From: Nodosilinea sp. PGN35
GTDB taxonomy: Bacteria; Cyanobacteriota; Cyanobacteriia; Phormidesmidales; Phormidesmidaceae
Length of the DNA: 64,000 nucleotides
Assembly: GCF_029109325.1 (NCBI RefSeq)
Contig: NZ_JAQKQJ010000024.1
Span: 248,001 to 312,000 of the forward strand
Reading direction: 5' to 3'
The position numbers and the translations under genes were made by a program. The notes below the pieces were generated by a model. That model did no database searches. It worked only from the letters and a program-made list of their open reading frames with translations, and was not told the origin of the DNA. Positions 16,129 through 24,321 of the stretch are shown here, piece by piece (the stretch's first letter is position 1; each line of letters begins with the position of its first letter).

Positions 16129-17559
16129 ATGGGTATGGCAGAGGCCATCGACCAGGCAGTTATTGTCCAAGCAAAGGCCCGAGTGCAGGAGCTGTGCGAT
16201 CGCTGGGGGCCACGCGTAGATTATCTGGCGATTCGCCTGGAGCAGTCTGAGGGTACCGATATTTTCCTGCGGGGCGGGCAGGCGGAGACGCTGAGTGAGG
16301 CGATCGCCATTGGTGGTCACGTGCGGGCCTGCTACCGAGGCGGCTGGGGCTTTGCCAGCTTTAACGATTTAGAAAGCCTGGTTGCCTCTGTAGAAGCGGC
16401 GGTGGCCGCCGCCCGCCTGGTCGGCCACGACGAAACGCTGCTGGCTCCGGTAGACCCGGTGCAAATTACCCGCTGCTTGCCCCTGGAGGGCACCGATCCT
16501 CGGCAGATTTCCCTGGCCCACAAAAAAGCGCTGTGCAGCCACTACGCTGAGCTGCTCCAGGGGGTAGATAGCCGCATTGCCACTACCTCTGTGCGCTACA
16601 CCGACGTAGCCCAGCGGGTGCTGCTGGCCACCTCGGAGGGCACTCTAATCGACCAGTCCTGGTCAGATATGGAAATGCGCTTCGCCGCCACCGCCCGCGA
16701 CGGCAGCACCGTGCAGACCGGACGCGAAACCACCGGTTCCCGCAGGGGCTACGAAGATCTGGAGAATCTAGATACCCAGGTGATGGGGGCAGCCCAGCGC
16801 GCCGTTGCCGCCCTCGACTTGCCCTCGGTGCGGGGGGCCGCCTACGACGTGGTGATCGATCCAATCCTCACCGGGCTGTTTGTCCATGAGGCCTTTGGCC
16901 ACCTGTCGGAGGCCGATATGGCCTACGAAAATCCCGACCTGCTGGAGTCTATGAGCCTGGGTCGGCGGTTTGGCCCCGACAGCCTGCAAATCTTTGACGG
17001 GGCCGCGCCCCAGGGCCACCGGGGCAGCTATTTCTACGACGACGAGGGCACCCCGGCCACGACCACTCAGCTGATCGAGAATGGTGTTTTGGTAGGGCGG
17101 CTGCACTCCCGCGAAACGGCGGGCAAACTGGGGGAGCAGCCCACCGGCAATGCCCGCTGCCTCAACTACCACTACTCGCCCCTGGTGCGCATGACCAACA
17201 CCTGGATCGAGCGCGGTACCACCCCCGTCGATGACCTGTTTGCCGACATCAAAGAAGGGGTCTATGCCCGCAACTGGCTGGAGGGCATGACCAATGGCGA
17301 AATGTTTACCTTTACCGCCGGGGAAGCCTGGATGATTCGCAACGGCAGGCTGGCGGAACCGGTGCGCGATGTCACCCTGTCGGGCAATGTGTTTCGCACC
17401 CTGGCCGACATTGAGGCGATCGGTGACGACTTCTACTGGGATGAGTCGGGGGGGTGCGGCAAGGGTGGCCAAAATGGTCTGCCCGTGGGCTGCGGCGGCC
17501 CTAGCCTGCGGATTCGCAATGTGGTGGTCGGGGGTGAGGCCGAAGAGTGGTATGAGTGA
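16129..17559 (+). CDS. tldD: TldD/PmbA-family metalloprotease
   Basis: The 476-residue protein belongs to the TldD family. The zinc motif HEAFGH is followed by SEADM and NPDLLE, and the C-terminal Cys/Gly-rich segment SGGCGKGGQNGLPVGCGG is typical of the metal-binding partner. In bacteria TldD works with TldE (PmbA) as a heterodimeric protease on unfolded or modified peptides; no tldE is in this window. ATG at 16129 (or 16135) is preferred to an upstream GTG at 16069, which adds a non-conserved leader. The Uma2 gene overlaps its end by 8 bp. Confidence 0.9.
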   Translation: MGMAEAIDQAVIVQAKARVQELCDRWGPRVDYLAIRLEQSEGTDIFLRGGQAETLSEAIAIGGHVRACYRGGWGFASFNDLESLVASVEAAVAAARLVGHDETLLAPVDPVQITRCLPLEGTDPRQISLAHKKALCSHYAELLQGVDSRIATTSVRYTDVAQRVLLATSEGTLIDQSWSDMEMRFAATARDGSTVQTGRETTGSRRGYEDLENLDTQVMGAAQRAVAALDLPSVRGAAYDVVIDPILTGLFVHEAFGHLSEADMAYENPDLLESMSLGRRFGPDSLQIFDGAAPQGHRGSYFYDDEGTPATTTQLIENGVLVGRLHSRETAGKLGEQPTGNARCLNYHYSPLVRMTNTWIERGTTPVDDLFADIKEGVYARNWLEGMTNGEMFTFTAGEAWMIRNGRLAEPVRDVTLSGNVFRTLADIEAIGDDFYWDESGGCGKGGQNGLPVGCGGPSLRIRNVVVGGEAEEWYE

Positions 17560-18076
17560 TGGCTCAGTAAATCAGGGGCGTATATTGCGCAATCTGATGC
17601 GCCTGATGGATGTGACCTGCGGCCACAGCCTCTATGAGGTGCTGCCTCGGGGCGTGCAGGTATGGCTGCCGGAGCAAGGTATAGGAGTCTACCCCGACCT
17701 ACTGGTGGTGGCGGGCGAACCGCTGCTCCACGACGGTCATGGAGATAAGGTGCTTAACCCCTGCGTGATTTTTGAAATTGTGCCTGGCCCTGCGCCCGGC
17801 TACACTCCAGCGGCGGCTCCGCCCGACAGTCAAAGACTGGCCAAAGGCCAAGGCGGCGGTATGTTTCGCCACTGTCGGGCGATCCCCTATTTGCAGACCT
17901 ACGTATTTGTCTACCAGAGAGAGGCCCGGGTAGATCAGTTCTACCGGGCGGAGGAGCATCTGTGGGGAATGACCACCCAGAGCGGGCTCGATTCGGTGGT
18001 AGAGTTGGCGATTACTAACGCCCGCCTGCCCATGATGGATATCTATGCGCGGGTAGAGTTCAGTCTGCTGGTTTAA
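17552..18076 (+). CDS. Uma2-family (DUF820) putative endonuclease, N-terminally short
   Basis: The 174-residue protein has the Uma2 core: QGRILRNLMRLMDVTCGHSLYEVLP, VYPDLLVVAGEP (putative catalytic Asp), LNPCVIFEIV (Glu) and IPYLQTYVFVYQREARVDQFYR. Usual members run to about 190-210 residues and start with a 40-50 residue segment around LTLEEYL...YELVDGEI; that part is absent here. A Pro/Ala/Gln-rich insert follows the Glu strand. Its start overlaps the tldD stop by 8 bp, so translation may be coupled. The family has a PD-(D/E)XK-like fold, but its biological job is unknown. It may be a relic. Confidence 0.75.
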   Translation: MSDGSVNQGRILRNLMRLMDVTCGHSLYEVLPRGVQVWLPEQGIGVYPDLLVVAGEPLLHDGHGDKVLNPCVIFEIVPGPAPGYTPAAAPPDSQRLAKGQGGGMFRHCRAIPYLQTYVFVYQREARVDQFYRAEEHLWGMTTQSGLDSVVELAITNARLPMMDIYARVEFSLLV

Positions 18077-18104
18077 GCGGGAAAAGCGGGCGATCGCCCA
18101 CGTA

Positions 18105-18836
18105 TTATCGTCTTTCTTTTTCGTAGACACACATGGTTGCGATTACAATACAGAAAAGAAATCCGAATATGGCCATAAAAAGATTGGAAGCAATGCTTGG
18201 AAAGGCAAAAGCTAAAACAGTAAATATAAAGCAGATTGCCTTGTCACTTGTAGTTGTACTTTCTTTCTTTTTAAGTTTAGGTAAGCGAAAAGCAACCTGA
18301 ACCGCTTCCGTGTTTTGATTGTCTTTAGGCTTCTGAGAGCCCGAAAAAACGAGACCTTTACTGGAAAAATGAGCCTTAATATTTTTGATTAAGTCATCCA
18401 TGTCGCGATTAAAGTCTTGGTATTCACGGACTTGGGTACTTTTAATATAAGTGAGATTCTTTAAGCTGTTTGGCAATTCATGAATTTGAGGCAAACTTGC
18501 TCCACCTACAAGAACAGGGACGACAACTATTTTGCGCTTTAGAGCTGTTTCTATCTCAAATCTCACCCAGTCTTCTGAGTTGTCTAATTGCCGTGTTTTT
18601 TCGCGTTCTTTAAGCAGAGTTAGCCAGTTTTTGCCAATCACAGCTATTAAGATATCGCTCTGCTTGAGCGCTTCTTTTATGTCTTCTCTATAGTCTGACC
18701 CAGGGGCAATAGAATAAACATCTTTGTACACATCACTCTTGTCAAACTCTAACAACAGACGCTCGTAAATGCGCTCACTCTCGGAAGGGCTATCCGCTCG
18801 TCGATAGGAGATAAAAATCCTTCCGTATTTTTTCAT
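18105..18836 (-). CDS. TIR-domain protein with two C-terminal membrane helices
   Basis: This 243-residue protein starts with a bacterial TIR domain (IFISYRRADSPSESERIYERL, SDILIAVIGKNW, then DWVRFEIETALKRKIVVVPVLV, where the family's catalytic Glu is expected). A Lys/Ser/Thr-rich linker (about 165-200) leads to two hydrophobic helices (AICFIFTVLAFAFPSIAS and FMAIFGFLFCIVIATMCV). Bacterial TIR domains often degrade NAD or make cyclic-ADP-ribose signals in antiphage defence. No partner gene (SIR2, STAND or similar) is adjacent. The gene is visibly AT-rich, with many Lys and Asn codons, unlike its GC-rich neighbours, suggesting recent transfer. Confidence 0.85.
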   Translation of the reverse strand: MKKYGRIFISYRRADSPSESERIYERLLLEFDKSDVYKDVYSIAPGSDYREDIKEALKQSDILIAVIGKNWLTLLKEREKTRQLDNSEDWVRFEIETALKRKIVVVPVLVGGASLPQIHELPNSLKNLTYIKSTQVREYQDFNRDMDDLIKNIKAHFSSKGLVFSGSQKPKDNQNTEAVQVAFRLPKLKKKESTTTSDKAICFIFTVLAFAFPSIASNLFMAIFGFLFCIVIATMCVYEKERR

Positions 18837-19046
18837 TTCTTGTCAATACAGAATTGATTAGTAAAATCGACGCGTCTTCTGCTCAAAGCAAAAAGCTAGC
18901 TTTGAGAGCGACAATAGACCCGCCTCAAGTAATATTCTCATCTTGAGTTACTTAGGGTAAGTTATGTATCTAACAATTCTCAAGATCTTTTGCGACGGCA
19001 ACGTTTACCTGTGACCAAGCTGGACTCAAGTTAGGAAACCTAGTAG
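18837..19046. other. AT-rich non-coding flank of the TIR gene
   Basis: This stretch and the following repeat fill the 414 bp between the TIR gene start and the pdxH end. It is AT-rich like the TIR gene and presumably holds its promoter. No insertion sequence or tRNA was found that would mark the edge of a transferred segment. Confidence 0.4.
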
Positions 19047-19177
19047 ACTGCCAAGCTAAAGATGACGGGGCAGTAGGGTATACGGTTGAAGGTTCAAGGC
19101 GAGCCGTAGACCGTATATCTTGTACCCTGCACCTAGAACGGCTGGCCCCTGTCAAAATCAGCTTGGTCAAGTACTAG
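19047..19177. repeat. Dispersed repeat family A, copy 2
   Basis: It matches 6641-6774 over nearly its full length: GATGACGGGGCAGTAGGGTATACGG-type start, arms GGTATACGGT / ACCGTATA, and the tail AACGGCTGGCCCCTGTC with AAAATCAGCTTGGTCAAG. It lies between the TIR gene and pdxH, and may mark the border of the AT-rich insert. Confidence 0.75.
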
Positions 19178-19250
19178 TCGGCTCATCGAGTTTTTGCCTT
19201 CCTTTCGAGAAGAATCTGTAACGTTCTTTTGTGCTAAGTTAGCTTCAAAA

Positions 19251-19886
19251 TCAGGGCGATAGCCGAGAAAATTTCCACTCACCTTGATCAAGGCTGTACA
19301 AAAAGCGATCATGGAGGCGGCTGGGTCGCCCCTGCCAAAACTCAAAGCTGGTGGGCTTCACCCGGTAGCCCCCCCAAAAGTCGGGCAGGGGTACCTCCTG
19401 GTTCAAGAATTTTTCCTTCATTTTTTCAAACTGCATCTCGAGCAGCTGCCGCGACGAGACCACGCTGCTCTGCTGCGACACCCAGGCCCCGATCTGGCTG
19501 CCCCGGGGGCGCGACGAAAAATACCGCAGCGACTCTGCCGCCGAGATTTTGCTGGCGGTGCCTGCGATCGCCAGCTGCCGCTCTAGCGAATACCACGGGA
19601 ACAGCATAGACACCTGGGCGTTGCCAGCGATGTGCTGGGCCTTGCGGCTGCCGTAGTTGGTAAAGAAAACAAAGCCGTCGCGATCGAAATACTTGAGCAG
19701 CACCGTGCGCTGGTAGGGTGCACCCTCTGGGGAAACCGTAGACAGCACCAGCGCGTTGGGCTCCAGCAGCTCGGCCTCGCGGGCCTGCTGAAACCAAAGC
19801 TCAAACTGGGCAAAGGGATCGGGGTTGAGATCAGCCAGATCTAACCCCCGCTGGGTGTAGTCGCGGCGCAGGTCACCAATATCCAT
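19251..19886 (-). CDS. pdxH: Pyridoxamine/pyridoxine 5'-phosphate oxidase
   Basis: The 211-residue flavoprotein is of normal PdxH length. It shows the N-terminal LRRDYTQRGLDLADLNPDPFAQF, the FMN-binding RTVLLKYFDRDGFVFFTNYGSRKA, FPWYSLERQ, the RYFSSRPRGSQIGAWVSQQS substrate region and the invariant end WKFSRLSP. It oxidises pyridoxamine or pyridoxine phosphate to pyridoxal phosphate in the cytoplasm. ATG at 19886 (MDIGDLRRDY) fits the family. The upstream gene on this strand ends 41 bp away, so cotranscription is possible. Confidence 0.94.
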   Translation of the reverse strand: MDIGDLRRDYTQRGLDLADLNPDPFAQFELWFQQAREAELLEPNALVLSTVSPEGAPYQRTVLLKYFDRDGFVFFTNYGSRKAQHIAGNAQVSMLFPWYSLERQLAIAGTASKISAAESLRYFSSRPRGSQIGAWVSQQSSVVSSRQLLEMQFEKMKEKFLNQEVPLPDFWGGYRVKPTSFEFWQGRPSRLHDRFLYSLDQGEWKFSRLSP

Positions 19887-19927
19887 GGGATGGTTGGGGT
19901 TTGAGGTTTGGGGTTTAAGTTTCTGAC

Positions 19928-20848
19928 CTAGACAATCTCGTCCAGGGCTTCCTTGACCTGGGAGTAACGGTAAGAAAATCCGGTGGCTTCGGTGCGCTTG
20001 GGCAACACCTGCTGCCCTTCTAGCACCACCTGTGCCCCGTCCCCCAAAATGGCTTCTAGCACAAAGTCGGGCACCGGCAGCCAGGAGGGGCGGTTGAGCA
20101 CCTTGCCCAGGGTTTTGCAAAACTCGGCCATGCGTACTGGGTTGGGAGCGGTGGCGTTGTAAATACCCTCCATTTGGGGATCGGTGAGGGCCTGCACAAT
20201 CAGGTTCACCAGGTCATCGCGGTGAATCCACGAAAACCACTGGCGACCGCTGCCGATGGGGCCACCGGCAAACATGCGAAAGGGGGTCAGCATTTTGGCC
20301 ACCGCGCCTCCCATGCCCAGCACAATGCCAAAGCGCAAAATCACCAGCCGGGTGCCGTAGTCTTTGACCGCCTGGGCCGCCCCTTCCCACGCCTGGCACA
20401 CCTGGGAGAGAAAATCGTCTTCGATGGGGGCGCTGGTTTCGTCAAAGGTGGCGCTTTCGCTGGTGCCGTAGTAGCCAATGGCTGAGGCATTGACCCACAC
20501 CGCAGGTTTAGGATCGGCTTTAGCCAGGGCTTCTACTAGCTTGGCGGTGCCGACCTTGCGGCTGTCCAGAATGGCCTGCTTGTGTTCGTCGCTCCAGCGC
20601 TCTGAAATGGGGGCTCCGGCCAGGTTGACAACTCCATCGCAGCCGGAGAGCAAACCCGTTTGCCAATCGCCCGACTCCAGCGGGCTATAGCCCACCACCT
20701 CCACCTGAGGGAAAGCGGCGGTGGGAAATACCTGGCGGCCATGGTCAACGCTGCGGGTCAGCACTACGATGGTGTGACCGTCGGCCTGGAGCCGTTCTAC
20801 CAGGCGGCTGCCGACGAATCCAGTGGCTCCGGTAATTACAATTTTCAT
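19928..20848 (-). CDS. TIGR01777-family NAD-dependent epimerase (YfcH/SulA-like)
   Basis: The 306-residue extended SDR protein has the cofactor loop TGATGFVGSRLVERL, GVVNLAGAPISERWSD typical of TIGR01777, SAIGYYG with the catalytic Tyr, FGIVLGMGGA and the C-terminal FVLEAILGDGAQVVLEGQQVLP. In plants a homologue affects plastid division; the bacterial substrate is unknown. ATG at 20848 is preferred over a GTG two codons upstream. It lies 41 bp upstream of pdxH on the same strand. Confidence 0.88.
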   Translation of the reverse strand: MKIVITGATGFVGSRLVERLQADGHTIVVLTRSVDHGRQVFPTAAFPQVEVVGYSPLESGDWQTGLLSGCDGVVNLAGAPISERWSDEHKQAILDSRKVGTAKLVEALAKADPKPAVWVNASAIGYYGTSESATFDETSAPIEDDFLSQVCQAWEGAAQAVKDYGTRLVILRFGIVLGMGGAVAKMLTPFRMFAGGPIGSGRQWFSWIHRDDLVNLIVQALTDPQMEGIYNATAPNPVRMAEFCKTLGKVLNRPSWLPVPDFVLEAILGDGAQVVLEGQQVLPKRTEATGFSYRYSQVKEALDEIV

Positions 20849-21019
20849 GGGCACCTGATTCTGGGTTAGGGATAGGGTTGACCCGCTAGCTCAGGATGCC
20901 AGCGGGCGATCGCCGCTCCCCACGGGAACAGCGCACAGGCTTGCAACCGCCTGGGGCCAAGCCCTACAGAAACTTCCCGAGGGCGTTACTGCATAATCCT
21001 GCTGTGGCAGCGGCTTGGT

Positions 21020-21409
21020 CTAGGATAAACCATCTGCCTGGGGCGATTCACCATAGGCCATGCTGTTTGCCTGAGCATACCGCTCCATAAAGCGCATCAG
21101 GCGATCCCAGTGGTCGTCGCGATCGGTGACCAGAGTGCATTCTACCCGCTGGAGGTCGTCGCCCTCAGGGCCACCAAAAATAAATCGGATGTCCTCTGGC
21201 TCAATGGTGATGGTGCCCTCTTCGTCGATCAGTTTGAGCGCCTTGGCAAAGCGGCTGCGGAAGCTCTGAAACTGCTCGATCGCTCGCAGTCGATTAAAGG
21301 TGAGTAGCATGGTGCGATCGCCCGTCCCCCGATCGCGTCGCAGACTGACGTTGTCAATGGTTTCGACAATGCCCTCGTAAAATTCGACGGTGGGAAGCGA
21401 ATCGGCCAT
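21020..21409 (-). CDS. psb28: Photosystem II assembly factor, Psb28 family
   Basis: The 129-residue soluble protein has the Psb28 fold sequence: TVEFYEGIVETIDNVSLRR near the start, IDEEGTITIEPEDIRFIFGG in the middle and the diagnostic end DHWDRLMRFMERYAQAN. Psb28 proteins bind the cytosolic face of photosystem II assembly intermediates. The divergent middle and LFTFNRLRAIEQF-like segment suggest the Psb28-2 paralogue type rather than Psb28-1, but this needs a tree. It lies 12 bp downstream of the zinc metalloprotease gene on the same strand, probably in one operon. Confidence 0.83.
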   Translation of the reverse strand: MADSLPTVEFYEGIVETIDNVSLRRDRGTGDRTMLLTFNRLRAIEQFQSFRSRFAKALKLIDEEGTITIEPEDIRFIFGGPEGDDLQRVECTLVTDRDDHWDRLMRFMERYAQANSMAYGESPQADGLS

Positions 21410-21421
21410 GGCACTGCGAGG

Positions 21422-22108
21422 CTAGCGGCGGCGGTTGATCAAGATAATGTAGTACAGCAGGTTGAGAAATGCGGTAAACGCTGTGGCTACGTAGGTCAGA
21501 GCGGCGGCACCGAGCACGGCTCTCGCCCCCTTGTGCTCTTCTCCTTGCAGAATACCCAATTCATCGACCAAACGCAGAGCCCGGCGAGAGGCGTCGAACT
21601 CTACCGGCAGCGTGACCACGTGGAAAAGCAGCACCGTGGCGAAGAAAATCACCCCCAGCCAGGCCAGGTTAAGAATGTTAAAAATCAGCCCCGCCATAAT
21701 CAGCATCGGCCCCAGACGAGAGCCCAGGTTTACGGCGGGCACCAGGGCCGCCCGCAGGTTCATAAACTTGTAGCCTTCCACATCTTGCAGCACGTGGCCG
21801 CACTCGTGGGCCGCCACCGCCGCCGCCGAGAGAGAACCCGAACCGTAGATACCCTGGGAGAGACGCACGGCCTTGGCTCGGGGGTCGTAGTGGTCGGTGA
21901 GTTCGCCCGCCACGGGCTCAACCTTGACGCCGCGCACGCCCTTTTTTACCAAAATAGTTTGGGCCACCTGGGCTCCGGTCATGCCCATGGTGGACTGCAC
22001 CTGGGAGTACTTGCGGTAGGTGCCTTTGACCTTACTCTGCGCCCAGAAGGTGAGGATGGCCGTGGGAATAGCTACCAGCAGGATGTAGATGGGATCGAGA
22101 AAAAACAT
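21422..22108 (-). CDS. Membrane neutral zinc metallopeptidase (YugP type)
   Basis: The 228-residue protein has an N-terminal membrane helix (IYILLVAIPTAILTFWA), a zinc motif HECGH in AAVAAHECGHVLQDVEGY with the later Glu/Asp region LPVEFDASRRAL, and three more hydrophobic helices. This is the neutral zinc metallopeptidase 2 family (PF04298), whose substrates are mostly unknown. The short gap to psb28 suggests joint expression, but not necessarily a shared function. Confidence 0.88.
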   Translation of the reverse strand: MFFLDPIYILLVAIPTAILTFWAQSKVKGTYRKYSQVQSTMGMTGAQVAQTILVKKGVRGVKVEPVAGELTDHYDPRAKAVRLSQGIYGSGSLSAAAVAAHECGHVLQDVEGYKFMNLRAALVPAVNLGSRLGPMLIMAGLIFNILNLAWLGVIFFATVLLFHVVTLPVEFDASRRALRLVDELGILQGEEHKGARAVLGAAALTYVATAFTAFLNLLYYIILINRRR

Positions 22109-22233
22109 GGGCTAGCCCAGGGTAAAGGTGACTGACAAACCGGATTGTCGGCATGATAGCAGTCGGACTATATGGATTTTCTAAGCTTTAAGGTGCTCCT
22201 AAGAATTGGGTAGGGGGTAGGGGGTAAGGAGAT

Positions 22234-22269
22234 CCCCCACTCCCCACTCCCCACTCCCCACTCCCCACC
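22234..22269. repeat. Simple tandem repeat, 7-bp unit
   Basis: About five copies of CCCCACT stand in a row just downstream of the RDD gene. G/C-rich runs of this kind also appear at 250-297. It is non-coding and of uncertain role. Confidence 0.7.
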
Positions 22270-22272
22270 CTT

Positions 22273-23052
22273 TCACTTCCCCTGCTGGTAAGCAGAGTAG
22301 AGCGCCTCCAGGAAGGTTTCGGCGGTCATCTCGGTGGGGAGAGTCGCTAGGGCAAGCTGATCTCTGTAGCGGCGGGCGAGTTGGTCACCGACTAGGGTCT
22401 TGGCTTTTGGGCTCATGGCCTGCCGCCGCTGTAAGAACTCGCGCACGGTGGCGCAGTCGTCGGGGGAGAGACGGGTGATATCGACCAGGGCCAGCAGGTC
22501 TTTGCCGATTGCCTGCGATCGCTCTGCCACTCCCACCTCGCCGTGGGTTACCGCGTCGATCTGCACCACCAGGGTGCCGGCCAGCCAGTCGCCTAACCGC
22601 TTCTCGGTTTTGCTCAGCAGCACACAAAAGAAGCCAACGAAGAGAATGTCGTCGATGGGGCGCAGCAGCGATCGCAGAGTGGCCTGGGGCAGGCGCTCGG
22701 GCTGCCCGTCGTCGCGAATCACGCGGATTTTGGCGTAGCGCTTGCCGGGGGTCTGGCCGTACCACCAGGTTTCAAACAGGGCAAAGTAGCCGATGTAGAG
22801 AAAAAAGGCCAGCAGGGCGGCGATCGCCGTAATCCACAGCTGCACCGTCTCGCTGGGAATCGTCAGCAGCGTGTCCACCGCCAGCAGCCGCACCAGCAAA
22901 AAGCTGTAGACCACGGCTAGCCCCGTCAGCGCGGCCCCCAGGCAGAGGTAGTCGAGGGTGAGGGCCACGGCGCGGCTGCCCACTCCGGCCAGCACAAACT
23001 CCAGCTCGACGCTCTCGGGGGTGCGAATGGTGACGGTGTTGAAGAGGGGCAT
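22273..23052 (-). CDS. RDD-family membrane protein
   Basis: The 259-residue protein begins NTVTIRTPESVELEFVLAGVGSRAVALTLDYL, where the Arg-Asp positions define the RDD domain. It has membrane helices at about 33-60 and 85-105 and a third near residue 140, followed by a C-terminal soluble tail of about 100 residues rich in Arg and Leu. RDD proteins are often transporters or parts of membrane complexes. The neighbours (a polytopic unknown and a SpoIIM-like protein) form a set often seen together in bacteria. ATG at 23052 is chosen because upstream sequence is simple repeats. Confidence 0.85.
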   Translation of the reverse strand: MPLFNTVTIRTPESVELEFVLAGVGSRAVALTLDYLCLGAALTGLAVVYSFLLVRLLAVDTLLTIPSETVQLWITAIAALLAFFLYIGYFALFETWWYGQTPGKRYAKIRVIRDDGQPERLPQATLRSLLRPIDDILFVGFFCVLLSKTEKRLGDWLAGTLVVQIDAVTHGEVGVAERSQAIGKDLLALVDITRLSPDDCATVREFLQRRQAMSPKAKTLVGDQLARRYRDQLALATLPTEMTAETFLEALYSAYQQGK

Positions 23053-23107
23053 GGGGGGAGTGGAGGGGTGAGGGGGTGGGGAGAAAGATTGGTAGGGGAA
23101 TGAGCTA

Positions 23108-23227
23108 GTTTTGAATGTTGAGTTTTGAATGTTGAGTTTTGAATGTTGAGTTTTGAATGTTGAGTTTTGAATTTGAAAATTGGCTCTGCCTAAAAACTTA
23201 AAATTCAAAACTCAAAACTTAGAACTC
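23108..23227. repeat. 14-bp tandem repeat followed by an inverted complement
   Basis: Four full copies of GTTTTGAATGTTGA (23108-23163) and a partial fifth are followed after about 30 bp by AAATTCAAAACTCAAAAC, which is complementary to the repeat. The whole can fold into a hairpin with slipped registers. It lies upstream of the RDD gene and downstream of the 23237-24214 gene. Confidence 0.75.
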
Positions 23228-23236
23228 CACTCTCCT

Positions 23237-24214
23237 TCACCCTTCATTCGCCTCATCGCTGTGGCGCAGGGCCAGATCTAGGCCTTCGCGGCGGCTGCGC
23301 AGGTCGTAGTAGAGTACGCCTTTGACCGCCTGCCACAGGGGTAGCACCACCATGCTGCCAACCAGGCTGAGCAGCAGGCTGAGCCCGGCGACAATGCCGT
23401 AGACAGCGCCCTCGGCGGGCAGCAGCTCGAGCACAATGCTGGGGATGTAGTTGGTCACCGAGAGAATCGGCAGCTGGATGAGAAACGTCGCCAAAAACAC
23501 GACCTGAATACGCAGAATAGAGGTTTTTGTCAGCTCCCAGCTGCGGCCCATGCTGCCGCCAGCGTCGTGCTGGGGCTCGATTGCCAGCACCACCTCGGCG
23601 ATAAACAGCCGCGAGGCCACCCAGATCAGCGCCACCAGCAAGAGCCCCAGGCCGATCAGCACCCCCAAAAAGATGCCCATCACCGCGCCCACCGTTTGAT
23701 CGATGAGCGCCGACAAAATGCCCGCCGTCAAAAACCCTACGCTGCCGCCCGCAATCAGGGCCAGCAGCGATCCGCCCAGGTAGGCGGCAATGTAGGCCAG
23801 CAGCAGCAAAAACCCCAGCAGCAAAAACTGACCCAGCTGGGGCGCTACCTGCCGTCGGGCATCGAGGGCGGTCTCTGGCTGATGAATCAGCTCTTTAAAG
23901 GACAGTCTGCCGATGACGCTGGAGAGGGCGTAGTATTTGGCCGAGCCGTAGAGCAGGGGCGCAAACCCCACCAGCACACCAATTAAACCGCCGAGTACGG
24001 CACCGACATCGCCGCCGACCCCAGCGCCGATGCCCGCCAAAATTGCGATTGCCAGCACCAACCCCACCACCCCGGCCACCAGCCACAGCGTGGCCAGCAC
24101 CGCCAGCTGAAAGAATGTCTTAAACCGATCTTTGTAGAGCCTGAGGGCTGCGCTCACGACGTCGCCAGGGTTGAGGGGGCCGAGCTGGCTGCCCTGCTGT
24201 GCAGATGGGGTCAT
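23237..24214 (-). CDS. Polytopic membrane protein of unknown function
   Basis: The 325-residue protein starts with a soluble segment (LGPLNPGDVVSAALRLYKDRFKTFF) followed by about six hydrophobic helices rich in Gly, Leu and Ala. It resembles the glycerophosphodiester phosphodiesterase membrane-domain-like / DUF975-like proteins that begin with a DVVSAALRLYK-type signature, but I cannot name a family with certainty. It is cotranscribed with, or just upstream of, the RDD gene (184 bp gap with repeats) and divergent from the SpoIIM-like gene. Confidence 0.72.
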   Translation of the reverse strand: MTPSAQQGSQLGPLNPGDVVSAALRLYKDRFKTFFQLAVLATLWLVAGVVGLVLAIAILAGIGAGVGGDVGAVLGGLIGVLVGFAPLLYGSAKYYALSSVIGRLSFKELIHQPETALDARRQVAPQLGQFLLLGFLLLLAYIAAYLGGSLLALIAGGSVGFLTAGILSALIDQTVGAVMGIFLGVLIGLGLLLVALIWVASRLFIAEVVLAIEPQHDAGGSMGRSWELTKTSILRIQVVFLATFLIQLPILSVTNYIPSIVLELLPAEGAVYGIVAGLSLLLSLVGSMVVLPLWQAVKGVLYYDLRSRREGLDLALRHSDEANEG

Positions 24215-24321
24215 CGGCTCCGTCTCCTAGGAGTTTTAATGCGAGTTGCAACACGGTGTACGCTCATTTCGAGGGTAGCCTACACTTCTGTGTAGAATGC
24301 CCGTTTTTGAGGCTTTGCTTC

